From contig NZ_JNYJ01000032.1 of the NCBI RefSeq assembly GCF_000716715.1, forward strand, positions 30,681 through 94,680: a stretch of DNA of 64,000 nucleotides, written 5' to 3'. The notes beneath the pieces were generated by a model. The model made no database searches. It saw nothing but the letters and a program-made list of their open reading frames with translations, and had not been told where the DNA came from. Below are positions 8,699 to 17,611 of this stretch, piece by piece; positions within the stretch are counted from its first letter, which is position 1; each line of letters opens with the position of its first letter. The position numbers were made by a program, and so were the translations under genes. This stretch comes from Dactylosporangium aurantiacum (GTDB taxonomy: Bacteria > Actinomycetota > Actinomycetes > Mycobacteriales > Micromonosporaceae).

Positions 8699-9102
8699 CG
8701 CTGGACGATGTTGACCATCCACGGGATGCCGAACTGGTCGGTGCAGGCGCCGAACTCGTCGCCCCACATCTGCTTCTCCAGCGGCACGCTCACCTTGCCG
8801 CTCGCGGACAGCTTGTCCCAGTACCGGCGAAGCTCCAGGCCGTCGTCGCCGCTGAGGCTGACGGTGATCGTGTCGCCCAGGTTGTGCGCCATCTCCGGCG
8901 GCGTGTCGGCGCCCATGATCGTGTAGCCGCTGGGGGTCTCCAGCAGGCCGTGCATGATCTTGTCGGCGATCGGGCCGGCCTCCGGGTCGAACTCGCCGAA
9001 CGTGTTCAGCCGCAGGGTGCCGCCGAAGACGCCCTGGTAGAACTCCATCGCCTGGCGGGCGTTGCCCTGGAAGTTCAGGTACGGGTTGAGCCGAGACGCC
9101 AT
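8695..9102 (-). CDS. VOC family protein (PhnB-like, glyoxalase fold)
   Basis: A 135-residue protein of the vicinal-oxygen-chelate superfamily, PhnB-like subgroup. It starts with the typical LNPYLNFQGNARQAMEFYQGVFG pattern (quoted in parts: LNPYLNF, then NARQAMEFY) and ends with the family motif WGDEFGACTDQFGIPWMVN. PhnB-like proteins lack several glyoxalase metal ligands and mostly have no known reaction. An ATG at 9102 or the adjacent GTG at 9105 could start translation; both follow the strong Shine-Dalgarno AAGGGGAG at about 9110-9117. It is convergent with, and overlaps, the TetR gene. Confidence 0.85.
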   Translation of the reverse strand: MASRLNPYLNFQGNARQAMEFYQGVFGGTLRLNTFGEFDPEAGPIADKIMHGLLETPSGYTIMGADTPPEMAHNLGDTITVSLSGDDGLELRRYWDKLSASGKVSVPLEKQMWGDEFGACTDQFGIPWMVNIVQR

Positions 9103-9227
9103 CACAAACTCCCCTTGGCTGCGAGGTCCGACCGCCCGACACTATTCGCCGACCAACCGGCGCGAAGCCGAATCGGCGAGCCTGGTCCGGCAGGGTCGGC
9201 CCGCCGCCACTCTTCTAGGGTAGGGCG

Positions 9228-9620
9228 ATGCGACGGTTGTCATCCCTCCGTTCGGCCGGTCGCCTGCTCGTGGCGGCGCTGTGCGCGCTGGCGCTGCTGC
9301 AGGCGATGCGCCCCGCGGTCTACTCGACCAGGGTCGGCATCGACACCGTGCGGACCGCCGGGGAGCAGCACCCGGCCCGGCAGTACCGCGAGAAGCTGGA
9401 GTACCTGAGCCGCGAGCTGCACCGCCAGGTCCCCGCCGGCACCCGGGTCCTGATCGTGGAGGAGGTCCCCGACCTGCAGCTGAGCCTGGTCGAGTTCGCC
9501 TCCATGCACGGCATCGTCGTCGTCGACCGCACCGGCCGCGCCGACCTCGAGGTGTACCTGCATCCCGACCCCGCGGCCCCGCACGGCGTGCGGTTGCTGA
9601 CCCGGAAGCCGGCCGCGTGA
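9228..9620 (+). CDS. Small membrane-anchored protein, unknown function
   Basis: A 130-residue protein that I do not recognise. An N-terminal basic stretch precedes one hydrophobic segment (about residues 12-28, LLVAALCALALLQAM), followed by a soluble domain of about 95 residues with an amphipathic helix (QYREKLEYLSRELHRQV) and alternating strands (TRVLIVEE, GIVVVDR, DLEVYLH). This predicts a type II anchored protein facing outwards. Its stop overlaps the GTG start of the multi-pass membrane protein (GTGA), so the two are very probably translated together and may act as a pair, for example in assembly of an envelope glycan. Confidence 0.7.
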   Translation: MRRLSSLRSAGRLLVAALCALALLQAMRPAVYSTRVGIDTVRTAGEQHPARQYREKLEYLSRELHRQVPAGTRVLIVEEVPDLQLSLVEFASMHGIVVVDRTGRADLEVYLHPDPAAPHGVRLLTRKPAA

Positions 9621-10990
9621 CCCAGACCCTGCTCGCCGTGCTCGTCCTGCTCGTGGCCGGCCTGCCGCTCGGCTACGCCTTCACCCGCGCCGTGCCGCTC
9701 GCGCTCGTCCTGGCGCCCGTCGCCGGCGCCGCCGTCGCCACCGCCGCGGTGCTGCTCATGCTGGCCTTCACCGGCCCGCTGCTGCTGTGGTTCGTACCGG
9801 TGTACCTGGCGACCGGGTACCTCGCCTGGCGCCTGCGCGACCGCCCCCGCCTGCCGGTCAGCCGCTGGCGCGACGCGGCGCTCACCGCCCTGCCGCTGGT
9901 GCCGCCGTTGCTGCGGCTCGGCACCGAGCCCGTCAACTGGGACACGCACCTCATCTGGTGGCTGCACGCCGGGTACTTCACCCAGGGCGGCGACTTCGCC
10001 CGCGAATCCATCGGCAACCCGGTCCTCGTCTTCAGCCACCCCGACTACCCGCCGCTGGCGTCCGCGCCGGTCGCACTGGTGTGGCAGCTGCTCGGCATCC
10101 GCGACTTCTACCCCGCCGGGTTCGTCACCGGGTTCCTGAACTGGTCGGCGATCGCGATGCTCGTGTACGCCGTCCGCGTCGCGACCGTGCGCGGCCGGCC
10201 GCTGCTGTCCTGGCCCGCCGCCATCGCCACCGGCTACGCCGCCTGGACCCCGCTGTGGGTCATCCCGACCGCCGGCTTCAGCGACGCCATGTGCGCCTGC
10301 GCCTTCGCCGCCGGGGCGGTGCTCGTGCTCTTCGCCCGCCCGTGGCCCGGCACGCTGCCGCTCGCGCTGCTGCTGCTGTCCGCGTCCGCGCTCATGAAGA
10401 ACGAGGGCCTCAGCCTGGTCGTCGCCCTCGCGCTGGTCGGCACCGTCAGGTGGTGGCGCGACCGGCGCCGCGCCGCCCTGCTCTGGCTGCCCGTCGGCGT
10501 CGCCGGGATCTGGTCGGTCACCGCCCGCCTGCTCGGCGCGGAGACCGACGTGCTGGCCGGCGGCCGCTTCTCCGCCCTGCTGCACGGCGATGCCGACACC
10601 CTCGGCCGGCTGCCGATGATCATCGAGTTCATGGCCGGCCGGGTCGGCTGGATCCTCCTGCTCACCCTCGCCGCCGCGCTGCTCGGGCACCTGCTGCTGC
10701 GCCGGGCCCGGGCGGGCCTGGAGCTCGGCGCCGACGGCTGGCTGTGGGCCGTCACCGCCGTGCACACCGCCGGGCTGATCTTCATCTACCTGATCACGCC
10801 GTACGACATCCACTGGCACCTGAGCACCTCCGTCGACCGGGTCGTGATCGCCGTGGCCGTGCTGGCCTGCGCGAGCGCCGCCTGCTGGGGCGTCACCGCG
10901 CTGACCCCCGACCCCGTCGCCGGACCCGACCCCGAACCTGCCGGACCCGACCCGCTGCCCGCCCGCGAGCCCGCCGGGGAACCGGCCTGA
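9617..10990 (+). CDS. Multi-pass GT-C-like membrane protein
   Basis: Integral membrane protein of 457 residues from GTG 9617, which overlaps the preceding stop codon by 4 bases. About ten hydrophobic helices can be seen. After the early helices a loop carries NWDTHLIWWLHAGYF and later FSHPDYPPLA, resembling the acidic first extracytoplasmic loop of GT-C glycosyltransferases that use polyprenyl-phosphate sugars. The C-terminal 30 residues are a Pro/Asp/Glu-rich tail. A role as a membrane glycosyltransferase is plausible but not proven, because no family signature is decisive. Its coupling to the small anchored protein upstream suggests a two-part envelope system. Confidence 0.7.
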   Translation: MTQTLLAVLVLLVAGLPLGYAFTRAVPLALVLAPVAGAAVATAAVLLMLAFTGPLLLWFVPVYLATGYLAWRLRDRPRLPVSRWRDAALTALPLVPPLLRLGTEPVNWDTHLIWWLHAGYFTQGGDFARESIGNPVLVFSHPDYPPLASAPVALVWQLLGIRDFYPAGFVTGFLNWSAIAMLVYAVRVATVRGRPLLSWPAAIATGYAAWTPLWVIPTAGFSDAMCACAFAAGAVLVLFARPWPGTLPLALLLLSASALMKNEGLSLVVALALVGTVRWWRDRRRAALLWLPVGVAGIWSVTARLLGAETDVLAGGRFSALLHGDADTLGRLPMIIEFMAGRVGWILLLTLAAALLGHLLLRRARAGLELGADGWLWAVTAVHTAGLIFIYLITPYDIHWHLSTSVDRVVIAVAVLACASAACWGVTALTPDPVAGPDPEPAGPDPLPAREPAGEPA

Positions 10991-11014
10991 CCGTCGTGTC
11001 GTACGGTCGGCGGC

Positions 11015-11428
11015 ATGATCCTGCGCTTCGCCACCCTGGACGACGTGCCGGCCGTGCTCGCCTTCTGGAAGCTCGCCGCCGAGGACACCAACCGGGGCGG
11101 TGACGACACCGCCGCCGTGCGGGCGCTGATCGAGCGGGACCCGGCGGCGCTGCGGCTCGCGGTCGACGGCGGCGACATCGTCGGCTCGCTCATCGCCGGG
11201 TTCGACGGGTGGCGGTGCCACCTGTACCGCTTCGCCGTGCACCCCGACCGGCGCCGGCAGGGGATCGGCGCGATGCTGCTCGCCGACGCGGAGGACCGCT
11301 TCCGCGGCTTCGGCGGCCGCCGCGCCGACGCCATGGTCCTCGACGACAACGGCCTCGCCCACCGCGCGTGGGCCGCCGCCGGATACGCGCCGCAGGACGA
11401 GTGGCGGCGCTGGGTGAAGAGCCTCTGA
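11015..11428 (+). CDS. GNAT family N-acetyltransferase
   Basis: A 137-residue single-domain acetyltransferase. The acetyl-CoA pyrophosphate loop is clear in FAVHPDRRRQGIGAMLLADAE (pattern R/Q-x-x-G-x-G/A, here RRQGIG). The preceding strand LYRFAVHP and the C-terminal AHRAWAAAGY element (motif B) are also present. The substrate is unknown; small GNATs of this kind acetylate amines, amino acids or drugs. The gene lies 24 bp after the GT-C-like gene and 50 bp before the LysE-type exporter on the same strand, so the three may be cotranscribed. Confidence 0.88.
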   Translation: MILRFATLDDVPAVLAFWKLAAEDTNRGGDDTAAVRALIERDPAALRLAVDGGDIVGSLIAGFDGWRCHLYRFAVHPDRRRQGIGAMLLADAEDRFRGFGGRRADAMVLDDNGLAHRAWAAAGYAPQDEWRRWVKSL

Positions 11429-11478
11429 CCGCCGATTGGCACTCGACCCGCGACCCGCCGGCTGGCAGCCTCGGCACC

Positions 11479-12126
11479 GTGATCACGTTCGGGGCGGCGG
11501 CAGGGGTGGCGCTCGTGGCGTTGGGCATGGTGCTCACGCCCGGGCCGAACATGATGTACCTGGTCTCGCGCAGCATCTCGCAGGGCCGGCGGGCCGGGCT
11601 GATCTCCCTCGGCGGGGTCGCCGCCGGGTTCCTCGCCTACCTGGCGCTCGCCGCCGCCGGCCTGTCGGTGGTCTTCGCGACCGTCCCGGCCCTGTACGTC
11701 ACCGTGAAGCTCGCCGGCGCCGCCTACCTCGCCTACCTGGCCTGGCAGGCGGTCCGCCCCGGCGGCACGTCGGTGTTCACGCACCAGGAGCTGCCGCCGG
11801 ACTCGACCCGCAGGCTGCTCACCATGGGCCTGATGACCAACCTGCTCAACCCGAAGGCCGCGATCATGTACGCGTCGCTGATCCCCCAGTTCGTCGACCC
11901 CGCCGCCGGCCACCTCATGGCGCAGAGCTTCCTGCTCGGCGGGGTGCAGATCGCGGTGAGCCTGCTGGTCAACACGGGCATCGTGCTGGCCGCCGGCACG
12001 ATCGCCGTCTTCCTCGCGAAGCGGCCCGCGTGGCTGCGGGTGCAGCGGTATGTGACGGGCACGCTGCTCGGCATGATCGCCGTGCGGCTCGCGACCGACA
12101 AGGCGCGGCCGTTGCCGGTGCACTGA
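11479..12126 (+). CDS. LysE/RhtB family exporter
   Basis: Amino-acid or small-molecule exporter of 215 residues from GTG 11479, the normal family length. The family signature GMVLTPGPNMMYLVSRSISQG is present near the N-terminus (key residues TPGPN and the Arg/Gly turn), followed by five further hydrophobic segments and the typical LLNPKAAIMY element before TM4. RhtB/LysE proteins expel amino acids or derivatives using the proton gradient. The upstream GNAT could modify a compound that this protein exports, but that link is only positional. It is convergent with the ECF sigma gene, with 2 bp between them. Confidence 0.9.
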   Translation: MITFGAAAGVALVALGMVLTPGPNMMYLVSRSISQGRRAGLISLGGVAAGFLAYLALAAAGLSVVFATVPALYVTVKLAGAAYLAYLAWQAVRPGGTSVFTHQELPPDSTRRLLTMGLMTNLLNPKAAIMYASLIPQFVDPAAGHLMAQSFLLGGVQIAVSLLVNTGIVLAAGTIAVFLAKRPAWLRVQRYVTGTLLGMIAVRLATDKARPLPVH

Positions 12127-12128
12127 GG

Positions 12129-13346
12129 TCAGCTTCGCAGCGCCGCCGCCTTGGACAGCAGGTAACGCTGCTCGGGGAGGCTGGTCGTGCGGCGGGCGGC
12201 CAGCTCGTACGCCGACCGGGCCGCCGCGGCGTCGCCGGACATCTCCAGCAGGTGGGCGCGGACCGCGGCGAGCCGGTGGTGCCGGGCCAGCCGGTCGTCG
12301 CCGTCCAGCGTCGACAGCAGCCGCAGGCCGGCCGCCGGGCCCTGCGCCATCGCCACGGCCACCGCCTGGTTGAGCGTCACCATCGGGTTCGGGGCGACCC
12401 GTTGCAGCAGCTGGTACAGCGCGACGATCTGCGGCCAGTCGGTGCCGGCCGCCGAGGGCGCCTCCGCGTGGATCGCGGCGATCGCGGCCTGCAGCTGGTA
12501 TGGCCCGGGCGGCCCCTTCGGCAGCGTCCGCGTGATGAGGTCGACCCCTTCGGCGATCATCGCCCGGTGCCACCGCGAGCGGTCCTGCTCGGCGAGCGGG
12601 ACCAGCGTGCCGTCGGGCCGGGTGCGGGCCGCCCGGCGGGCGTCGGTCAGCAGCATCAGCGCGAGCAGCCCGGCGACCTCCCCGTCGTCGGGCAGCAGCC
12701 GGTGCACCTCACGGACCAGGCGGGTCGCCTCGGTGGTCAGCTCGGGCCGGTGCAGGTCCTCGCCCGACGACGCCGTGTAGCCCTCGTTGAAGATCAGGTA
12801 CAGCACCTGCAGGACCACCTGCAGCCGGCCGGCCCGCTCGTCCGCCGGCGGCAACGTGAACTGCGCGCCGGCCGCCCTGATCTTCTGCTTCGCCCGGCTG
12901 ATGCGCTGCGCTACGGTCGCCTCCGGCGCCATGAACGCGTGCGCGATCTGCGCGGTGGTGAGCCCGCCCACGGCCCGCAACGTCAACGCGAGCTGCGACG
13001 CGCTCGACAGCGCGGGGTGGCAGCACAGGAACAACAGCAGCAAGGTGTCGTCTTTGTCTGAGATGTCCGGCGGTTCCGATGTTTCATGTGAAACCTCGTG
13101 GGCAACGGCGAGCTCGCGCCGCCGCCGCGCGTCCTCGCTGCGGAACTGATCCGTCAGCCGCCGCCCGGCCACGGTGATCAGCCAGCCGCGCGGGTTGTCC
13201 GGCATCCCTTCGGCCGGCCACTGCACGGCCGCCGCGAGCAGCGCCTCCTGCACCGCGTCCTCGCAGGCGTCGAACTGTCCGTGCCGGCGCACCAGCACCC
13301 CGAGCACCTGCGGCGCGAGCCGGCGCAGCTCCTCCTCGACCCCCAC
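12129..13346 (-). CDS. ECF42-type RNA polymerase sigma factor
   Basis: Extracytoplasmic-function sigma factor with a long C-terminal extension. Region 2 is visible in LVRRHGQFDACEDAVQEA and DNPRGWLITVAGRRL. Region 4 is in AQIAHAFMAPEATVAQRISRAK. A TPR-like C-terminal half follows (about 220 residues, including GPYQLQAAIAAIHAEAP and the final ARSAYELAARRT), which is characteristic of group ECF42. I chose GTG 13346 (405 residues) because ECF42 proteins begin just before the LAPQVLG motif. The alternative ATG at 13427 lies inside a 17-bp perfect inverted repeat. ECF42 factors are usually linked to DGPF/YCII-domain proteins, and none is seen next to it here. Confidence 0.88.
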   Translation of the reverse strand: MGVEEELRRLAPQVLGVLVRRHGQFDACEDAVQEALLAAAVQWPAEGMPDNPRGWLITVAGRRLTDQFRSEDARRRRELAVAHEVSHETSEPPDISDKDDTLLLLFLCCHPALSSASQLALTLRAVGGLTTAQIAHAFMAPEATVAQRISRAKQKIRAAGAQFTLPPADERAGRLQVVLQVLYLIFNEGYTASSGEDLHRPELTTEATRLVREVHRLLPDDGEVAGLLALMLLTDARRAARTRPDGTLVPLAEQDRSRWHRAMIAEGVDLITRTLPKGPPGPYQLQAAIAAIHAEAPSAAGTDWPQIVALYQLLQRVAPNPMVTLNQAVAVAMAQGPAAGLRLLSTLDGDDRLARHHRLAAVRAHLLEMSGDAAAARSAYELAARRTTSLPEQRYLLSKAAALRS

Positions 13347-13379
13347 GGCGTCCAAGATGCCACGCGCCGGGACCGCCGC

Positions 13380-13434
13380 GTCGACCTTGGCGACTTCGCC
13401 ACGTCCTGGCGTGCCGAAAGTCGCCAAGGTCGAC
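13380..13434 (-). terminator. Long perfect inverted repeat between ggt and ECF42 gene
   Basis: Arms of 17 bp (GTCGACCTTGGCGACTT at 13380-13396 and its exact complement at 13418-13434) surround a 21-nt loop. It lies just after the gamma-glutamyltransferase stop on the minus strand and before the likely sigma-factor start, so it could end ggt transcription or mask the sigma mRNA leader. Its length and perfection would also fit a dispersed palindromic repeat element. Confidence 0.6.
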
Positions 13435-13463
13435 AGGGGCCCCAGCCGTCAGGGCCGCAGCGG

Positions 13464-15239
13464 TCAGCGCACCGTGCCGGCGGAGCCGGTGCCGCGGCGG
13501 ACCGGCTCGGCGCAGGCGAGGAGCTTGCCGCGGGGCAGGAACTCGATCGCCGTCGCGGCGCCGATCTCGGCCATCGGCGTGAACGTGTGCCCGAGCGCGC
13601 CCAGCGCCGGTCCCGGGCCGGCGATGAACGCCGGCTCGGCGACCACCGCCGCGGTGTTGCGCTGGGTGGCGCGCGGGGCCGCCAGCGCCTCGGGCAGCGT
13701 CATGCCCAGGTCGATCCGGTTGATCAGGATCTGCAGGACGGTGGTGATGATGGTCGAGCCGCCGGGGGAGCCGAGGGCGAGGAACGGGTGGCCGTCGCGC
13801 AGGACGATCGTGGGGGCCATCGAGCTGCGCGGGCGCTTGCCGGGGCCCGGCAGGTTCGGGTCGTCGGCGGTGCCCTGGGTGTTGGTGAAGTTGAAGTCGG
13901 TCAGCTCGTTGTTGAGCAGGAAGCCGCGGCCCGGCACGACGATGCCGTTGCCGCCGATCTGCTCGATGGTGAGCGTGTACTCGACCACGTTGCCCCACTT
14001 GTCGGCGACGGTCAGGTTGGTCGTCGACTTGCCGTAGTCGGTGCTCGCGCCGCCGGTGGTGGTGGCGCACGTGTCGTAGCGGCCGTCCGGGTCGCCGGGC
14101 GGCACCGGCTTGGTCGCCGCGTGCAGCGGGTCGATCCGGCAGGCGCGCTCGGCCGCGAACCCGTTGGTCAGCAGCGCGTCGAGCAGCCGCCGCGGGGTGT
14201 AGTCGCCGACGTAGCGGTTGCGGTCGGCGAAGGCGAGGGCGCTCGCCTCCAGGTACCGGTGCAGCGCCTGGGTGCGATCGAGGGAGCCCAGGTCGGAGCG
14301 TTCGAGGATGTTGAGGGCCTCGCCGACGGTGGAACCGCCCGAGGACGGGGTGGCCATGCCGTAGACGTCGTAGCCGCGGTAGACCATGTGCGTCGGCGCG
14401 GGCTGGCGGACCTCGTAGGCGCGCAGGTCGGCCAGGGTCATCCCGCCGGGGCGGATCTCGTACTGCCACGGCCGGGAAGGCGCGGCGGCGACCGGCGGGT
14501 GCTGCACGGCCTGGACGATGTCGCGGCCCACCTCACCGCCGTAGAACGCGTCGATGCCGCGGCGCGCGACCAGGTCGTAGGTCGCGGCCAGGTCGGGGTT
14601 GCGCAGCGTGCTGCCGACCGCCGGCGGCTGCCCGCCCGGCAGGAACAGCGCCGCCGTGGGCGTGAACTGCGCGAACGCGGCCGCGTTGTCGTTGACCTGG
14701 GTCGCGAACGTCTGGTCGACGGTGAACCCGCGCCGGGCCACGTCCGTCGCGGGCGCCAGGTTCGTGGCGAGGGACCGCTTGCCCCAGCGGCGCACCGCGG
14801 TGTCCCAGGTGGCGAGGCTCCCCGGTACACCGGCGGACAGGCCGCTGACCCGGGCCTCCTGGAACGCGTACGGCTGGCCGGTCGCGGGGTTCACGAACGC
14901 GGTCTGCGTCATCGACCGGGGCGCGGTCTCGCGGCCGTCGAGGGTGGACACCCTGCCGCTGCGGGCGTCGTAGTAGACGAAGAAGCCGCCGCCGCCGATG
15001 CCGGCCGAGAACGGCTCGGTCACGCCGAGCGTGGCGGCGACCGCCACGGCGGCGTCGACCGCGTTGCCGCCGCGACGCAGCACCTCCAGGCCGACCGCGG
15101 TGGCCGTCGGATCGACAGAGCTCACCGCGCCGCCGTAGCCGCTCGCGGTGGGTCCGGTGGCCGGTGGCGCGCCGGCCTGCGCGGGCGCGGCGGGCACGAG
15201 CAGGACGGGGATCAGGACGAGCGGGACGAGCCTGCGCAC
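13464..15239 (-). CDS. ggt: Secreted gamma-glutamyltransferase
   Basis: Cleaves the gamma-glutamyl bond of glutathione and transfers the group to water or amino acids. The precursor is 591 residues from GTG 15239, which follows a GGGAGG ribosome site. The signal peptide is VPLVLIPVLLVPAAPAQA. The Ntn-hydrolase autocleavage site is in KSTTNLTVAD, where Thr406 is the expected nucleophile that becomes the first residue of the small subunit. The gamma-glutamyl binding serines are in RSSMAPT, and the oxyanion loop is GSPGGSTIITTV. The N-terminal signature GGNAVDAAVAVAATLGVTEP is also clear. The residue after the Thr pair is Asn rather than the His of the E. coli enzyme. It is followed by a strong hairpin. 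Confidence 0.94.
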   Translation of the reverse strand: MRRLVPLVLIPVLLVPAAPAQAGAPPATGPTASGYGGAVSSVDPTATAVGLEVLRRGGNAVDAAVAVAATLGVTEPFSAGIGGGGFFVYYDARSGRVSTLDGRETAPRSMTQTAFVNPATGQPYAFQEARVSGLSAGVPGSLATWDTAVRRWGKRSLATNLAPATDVARRGFTVDQTFATQVNDNAAAFAQFTPTAALFLPGGQPPAVGSTLRNPDLAATYDLVARRGIDAFYGGEVGRDIVQAVQHPPVAAAPSRPWQYEIRPGGMTLADLRAYEVRQPAPTHMVYRGYDVYGMATPSSGGSTVGEALNILERSDLGSLDRTQALHRYLEASALAFADRNRYVGDYTPRRLLDALLTNGFAAERACRIDPLHAATKPVPPGDPDGRYDTCATTTGGASTDYGKSTTNLTVADKWGNVVEYTLTIEQIGGNGIVVPGRGFLLNNELTDFNFTNTQGTADDPNLPGPGKRPRSSMAPTIVLRDGHPFLALGSPGGSTIITTVLQILINRIDLGMTLPEALAAPRATQRNTAAVVAEPAFIAGPGPALGALGHTFTPMAEIGAATAIEFLPRGKLLACAEPVRRGTGSAGTVR

Positions 15240-15277
15240 GGTGCCTCCCGAGGATCGACGGTGATCGCTCCTCCTGC

Positions 15278-16261
15278 CTACCGCCCCGGCGCGTCCGGCA
15301 CAACCCGGAACGTGCGGCGGTACGCGCTCGGCGCGACCCCGATCGTGGTCTGCAGGTGCTGACGCAGCGACGCGGCGGTGCCGAGCCCCGCGCGGCGGGC
15401 GATCTGCTCGACCGCCAGGTCGGTGCTCTCCAGCAGGCCGCGGGCGTGGTCGACCCGCTGCTGCAGCAACCACCGGGCCGGGCTCACCCCGGTCTCCTCA
15501 CGGAAACGCCGGGTGAACGTCCGCACACTCATCGTGGCGTACGCGGCCATGTCCTGCAGGGTCAACGGCTCGCTCAGCCGCTGCAGCGCCCACGCGCGGG
15601 TCGGTGCGGTGGTGGTGTCGGTGACCCGCGGCAGCGGCCGCTCGATGTACTGCGCCTGGCCGCCCTCCCGCCACGGCGGCACCACGCTGCGGCGGGCCGC
15701 CCGGTTGGCGACCTCGCTGCCGAAGTCGGTGCGCACCACGTGCAGGCACAGGTCGACCCCGGCGCCGACGCCGGCGGAGGTGAGCACGTCGCCGTCGTCG
15801 ATGAACAGCACGTCCGGGTCGAGCTTGACCCGCGGGTACAGCGCCCGGAACTGCTCGACCCAGCCCCAGTGCGTGGTCGCCGGGCGGTCGTCGAGCAGGC
15901 CGGCCGCGGCGAGGACGAACGCGCCCGTGCAGATCGACATGACCCGGGCGCCGCGGGCCTGGGCGGCGCGCAGCGCCGCGGCGACCTCGGGCTCGATGCT
16001 CGCGTCCTCGACCGGCCCGCCGCGGTGGATACCGGCCACGACCACCGTGTCGGCCACCTCGGTGATCTCCAGGCCGTGGTCCGGCAGCACCTGGAAGCCG
16101 GCCGCGCTGCGGACCGGGCGGCCACCGGGGGTGCAGACCTGGACGCGGTACCTGCGGCGGCCGTCGTCACCGCGGGCCGCCCCGAAGATCTGCGGCGGGG
16201 TGCCCAGGTCGAACGCCACGACGCCGTCCAGCGCGAGCACGGCCACCAGATGCTTCTCCAT
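15278..16261 (-). CDS. GlxA-type transcriptional regulator (DJ-1/PfpI plus AraC HTH)
   Basis: A 327-residue regulator with an N-terminal DJ-1/PfpI-like domain (about 1-190; the nucleophile-elbow position reads SICTGAFVLAAAG) and a C-terminal AraC-type double helix-turn-helix (about 215-315; DMAAYATMSVRTFTRRFREE and ARRAGLGTAASLRQHL). Such proteins sense an unknown ligand or amine metabolite and usually activate neighbouring genes. ATG 16261 is preferred; an in-frame GTG at 16279 is also possible. It diverges from an MFS transporter across about 70 bp, so the transporter is its likely target. Confidence 0.9.
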   Translation of the reverse strand: MEKHLVAVLALDGVVAFDLGTPPQIFGAARGDDGRRRYRVQVCTPGGRPVRSAAGFQVLPDHGLEITEVADTVVVAGIHRGGPVEDASIEPEVAAALRAAQARGARVMSICTGAFVLAAAGLLDDRPATTHWGWVEQFRALYPRVKLDPDVLFIDDGDVLTSAGVGAGVDLCLHVVRTDFGSEVANRAARRSVVPPWREGGQAQYIERPLPRVTDTTTAPTRAWALQRLSEPLTLQDMAAYATMSVRTFTRRFREETGVSPARWLLQQRVDHARGLLESTDLAVEQIARRAGLGTAASLRQHLQTTIGVAPSAYRRTFRVVPDAPGR

Positions 16262-16331
16262 GGCCCAATTCTTGCGCACTATGGCTGTCGGGCCACTCGT
16301 CCGGCCGTACCGAGTCCAACATCATGGTCTC

Positions 16332-17606
16332 GTGAAACGAATCCATCCGGCCTGGCTGGTCGCCGCCGTCGCGTTCGTCGCGCTGGTCGGCGCGGCCGGC
16401 TTCCGCGCGACCCCCGGCGTGATGCTGCACCCGCTGCACGAGGAGTTCGGCTGGTCGCTGGGGACCATCTCCCTCGCCGTGTCGATCAACCTGCTGCTGT
16501 TCGGGCTCACCGCGCCCTTCGCCGCCGCGCTCATGGAGCGCTTCGGCATCCGGCGGGTGGTGGCCTACGCGCTGCTGCTCGTCTCCGCGGGCAGCGGCCT
16601 GACGGTGTTCATGCGGCACAGCTGGGAGCTCATCGCGCTCTGGGGGGTCCTGGTCGGCCTCGGTACCGGCTCCATGGCCCTCGCGTTCGTCGCCACCATC
16701 ACCGGCCGCTGGTTCGTCAAGCGGCGCGGCCTGGTCACCGGCGTCCTCACCGCCGGCGGCGCCGCCGGGCAGCTGGTGTTCCTGCCGCTGCTGGCGCTGC
16801 TCGTCGACGCCCGGGGCTGGCGGGCCGCCGCGCTGACCGTCGCCGCCGCCGCGCTGGTCGTGGTGCCGCTGGTCCTGTGGCGGCTCCGCGACCACCCGTC
16901 CGAGCTGGGCGTGACCGCCTACGGCGCCGACAGCGACCTGCCGCCCGCGCCGGTCGCGCCCGGCGGCGCGGCCCGGCGGGCGCTCGGCGCGCTGCGCGAC
17001 GCGTCCCGCGTGCCGGCGTTCTGGCTGCTCGCCGGCGGGTTCGCGATCTGCGGCGCGACCACCAACGGCCTCATCGGCACCCACTTCATCCCCGCCGCGC
17101 ACGACCACGGCATGACCGAGCCGGTGGCCGCGTCACTGCTCGCGCTCATCGGCCTGTTCGACATCGTCGGCACCATCGCGTCGGGCTGGCTCACCGACCG
17201 GATGGACAGCCGCATCCTGCTCGGCTGGTACTACGCGCTGCGCGGCGCGTCGCTGCTCGTGCTGCCGGCCCTGTTCGCCGCGACCGTCCGGCCGAGCATG
17301 GTGGTGTTCATCCTCTTCTACGGCCTGGACTGGGTGGCGACGGTGCCGCCGACGGTCGCGCTGTGCCGGGAGTACTTCGGGGCCAGCGGCCCGGTCGTCT
17401 TCGGCTGGGTGTTCGCCTCGCACCAGTTCGGCGCGGCGATCGCCGCCACCACCACCGGCCTGCTGCGCGACCGGCTCGGCAACTACGACCTCGCCTGGTA
17501 CGTCGCCGGCGGCCTGTCGATCTCGGCGGCCGCGCTGTCGCTGCTGCTCTTCCGGGCCCGGCGCGGCCTGCCGGTCCCCGCGCCGGTGGCCGTCGCCGCC
17601 GCCTGA
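16332..17606 (+). CDS. MFS transporter
   Basis: Major facilitator superfamily permease, 424 residues, with twelve predicted membrane helices. It resembles the monocarboxylate/oxalate-formate antiporter group, with FRATPGVMLHPLHEEFGWS after TM1, the loop 2-3 region ALMERFGIRRV and the central loop LRDHPSELGV. The substrate is unknown. GTG 16332 lies in the intergenic space shared with the divergent GlxA-type regulator, which may induce it. A bidirectional hairpin separates it from the convergent dehydrogenase gene. Confidence 0.88.
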   Translation: MKRIHPAWLVAAVAFVALVGAAGFRATPGVMLHPLHEEFGWSLGTISLAVSINLLLFGLTAPFAAALMERFGIRRVVAYALLLVSAGSGLTVFMRHSWELIALWGVLVGLGTGSMALAFVATITGRWFVKRRGLVTGVLTAGGAAGQLVFLPLLALLVDARGWRAAALTVAAAALVVVPLVLWRLRDHPSELGVTAYGADSDLPPAPVAPGGAARRALGALRDASRVPAFWLLAGGFAICGATTNGLIGTHFIPAAHDHGMTEPVAASLLALIGLFDIVGTIASGWLTDRMDSRILLGWYYALRGASLLVLPALFAATVRPSMVVFILFYGLDWVATVPPTVALCREYFGASGPVVFGWVFASHQFGAAIAATTTGLLRDRLGNYDLAWYVAGGLSISAAALSLLLFRARRGLPVPAPVAVAAA

Positions 17607-17611
17607 CCACC

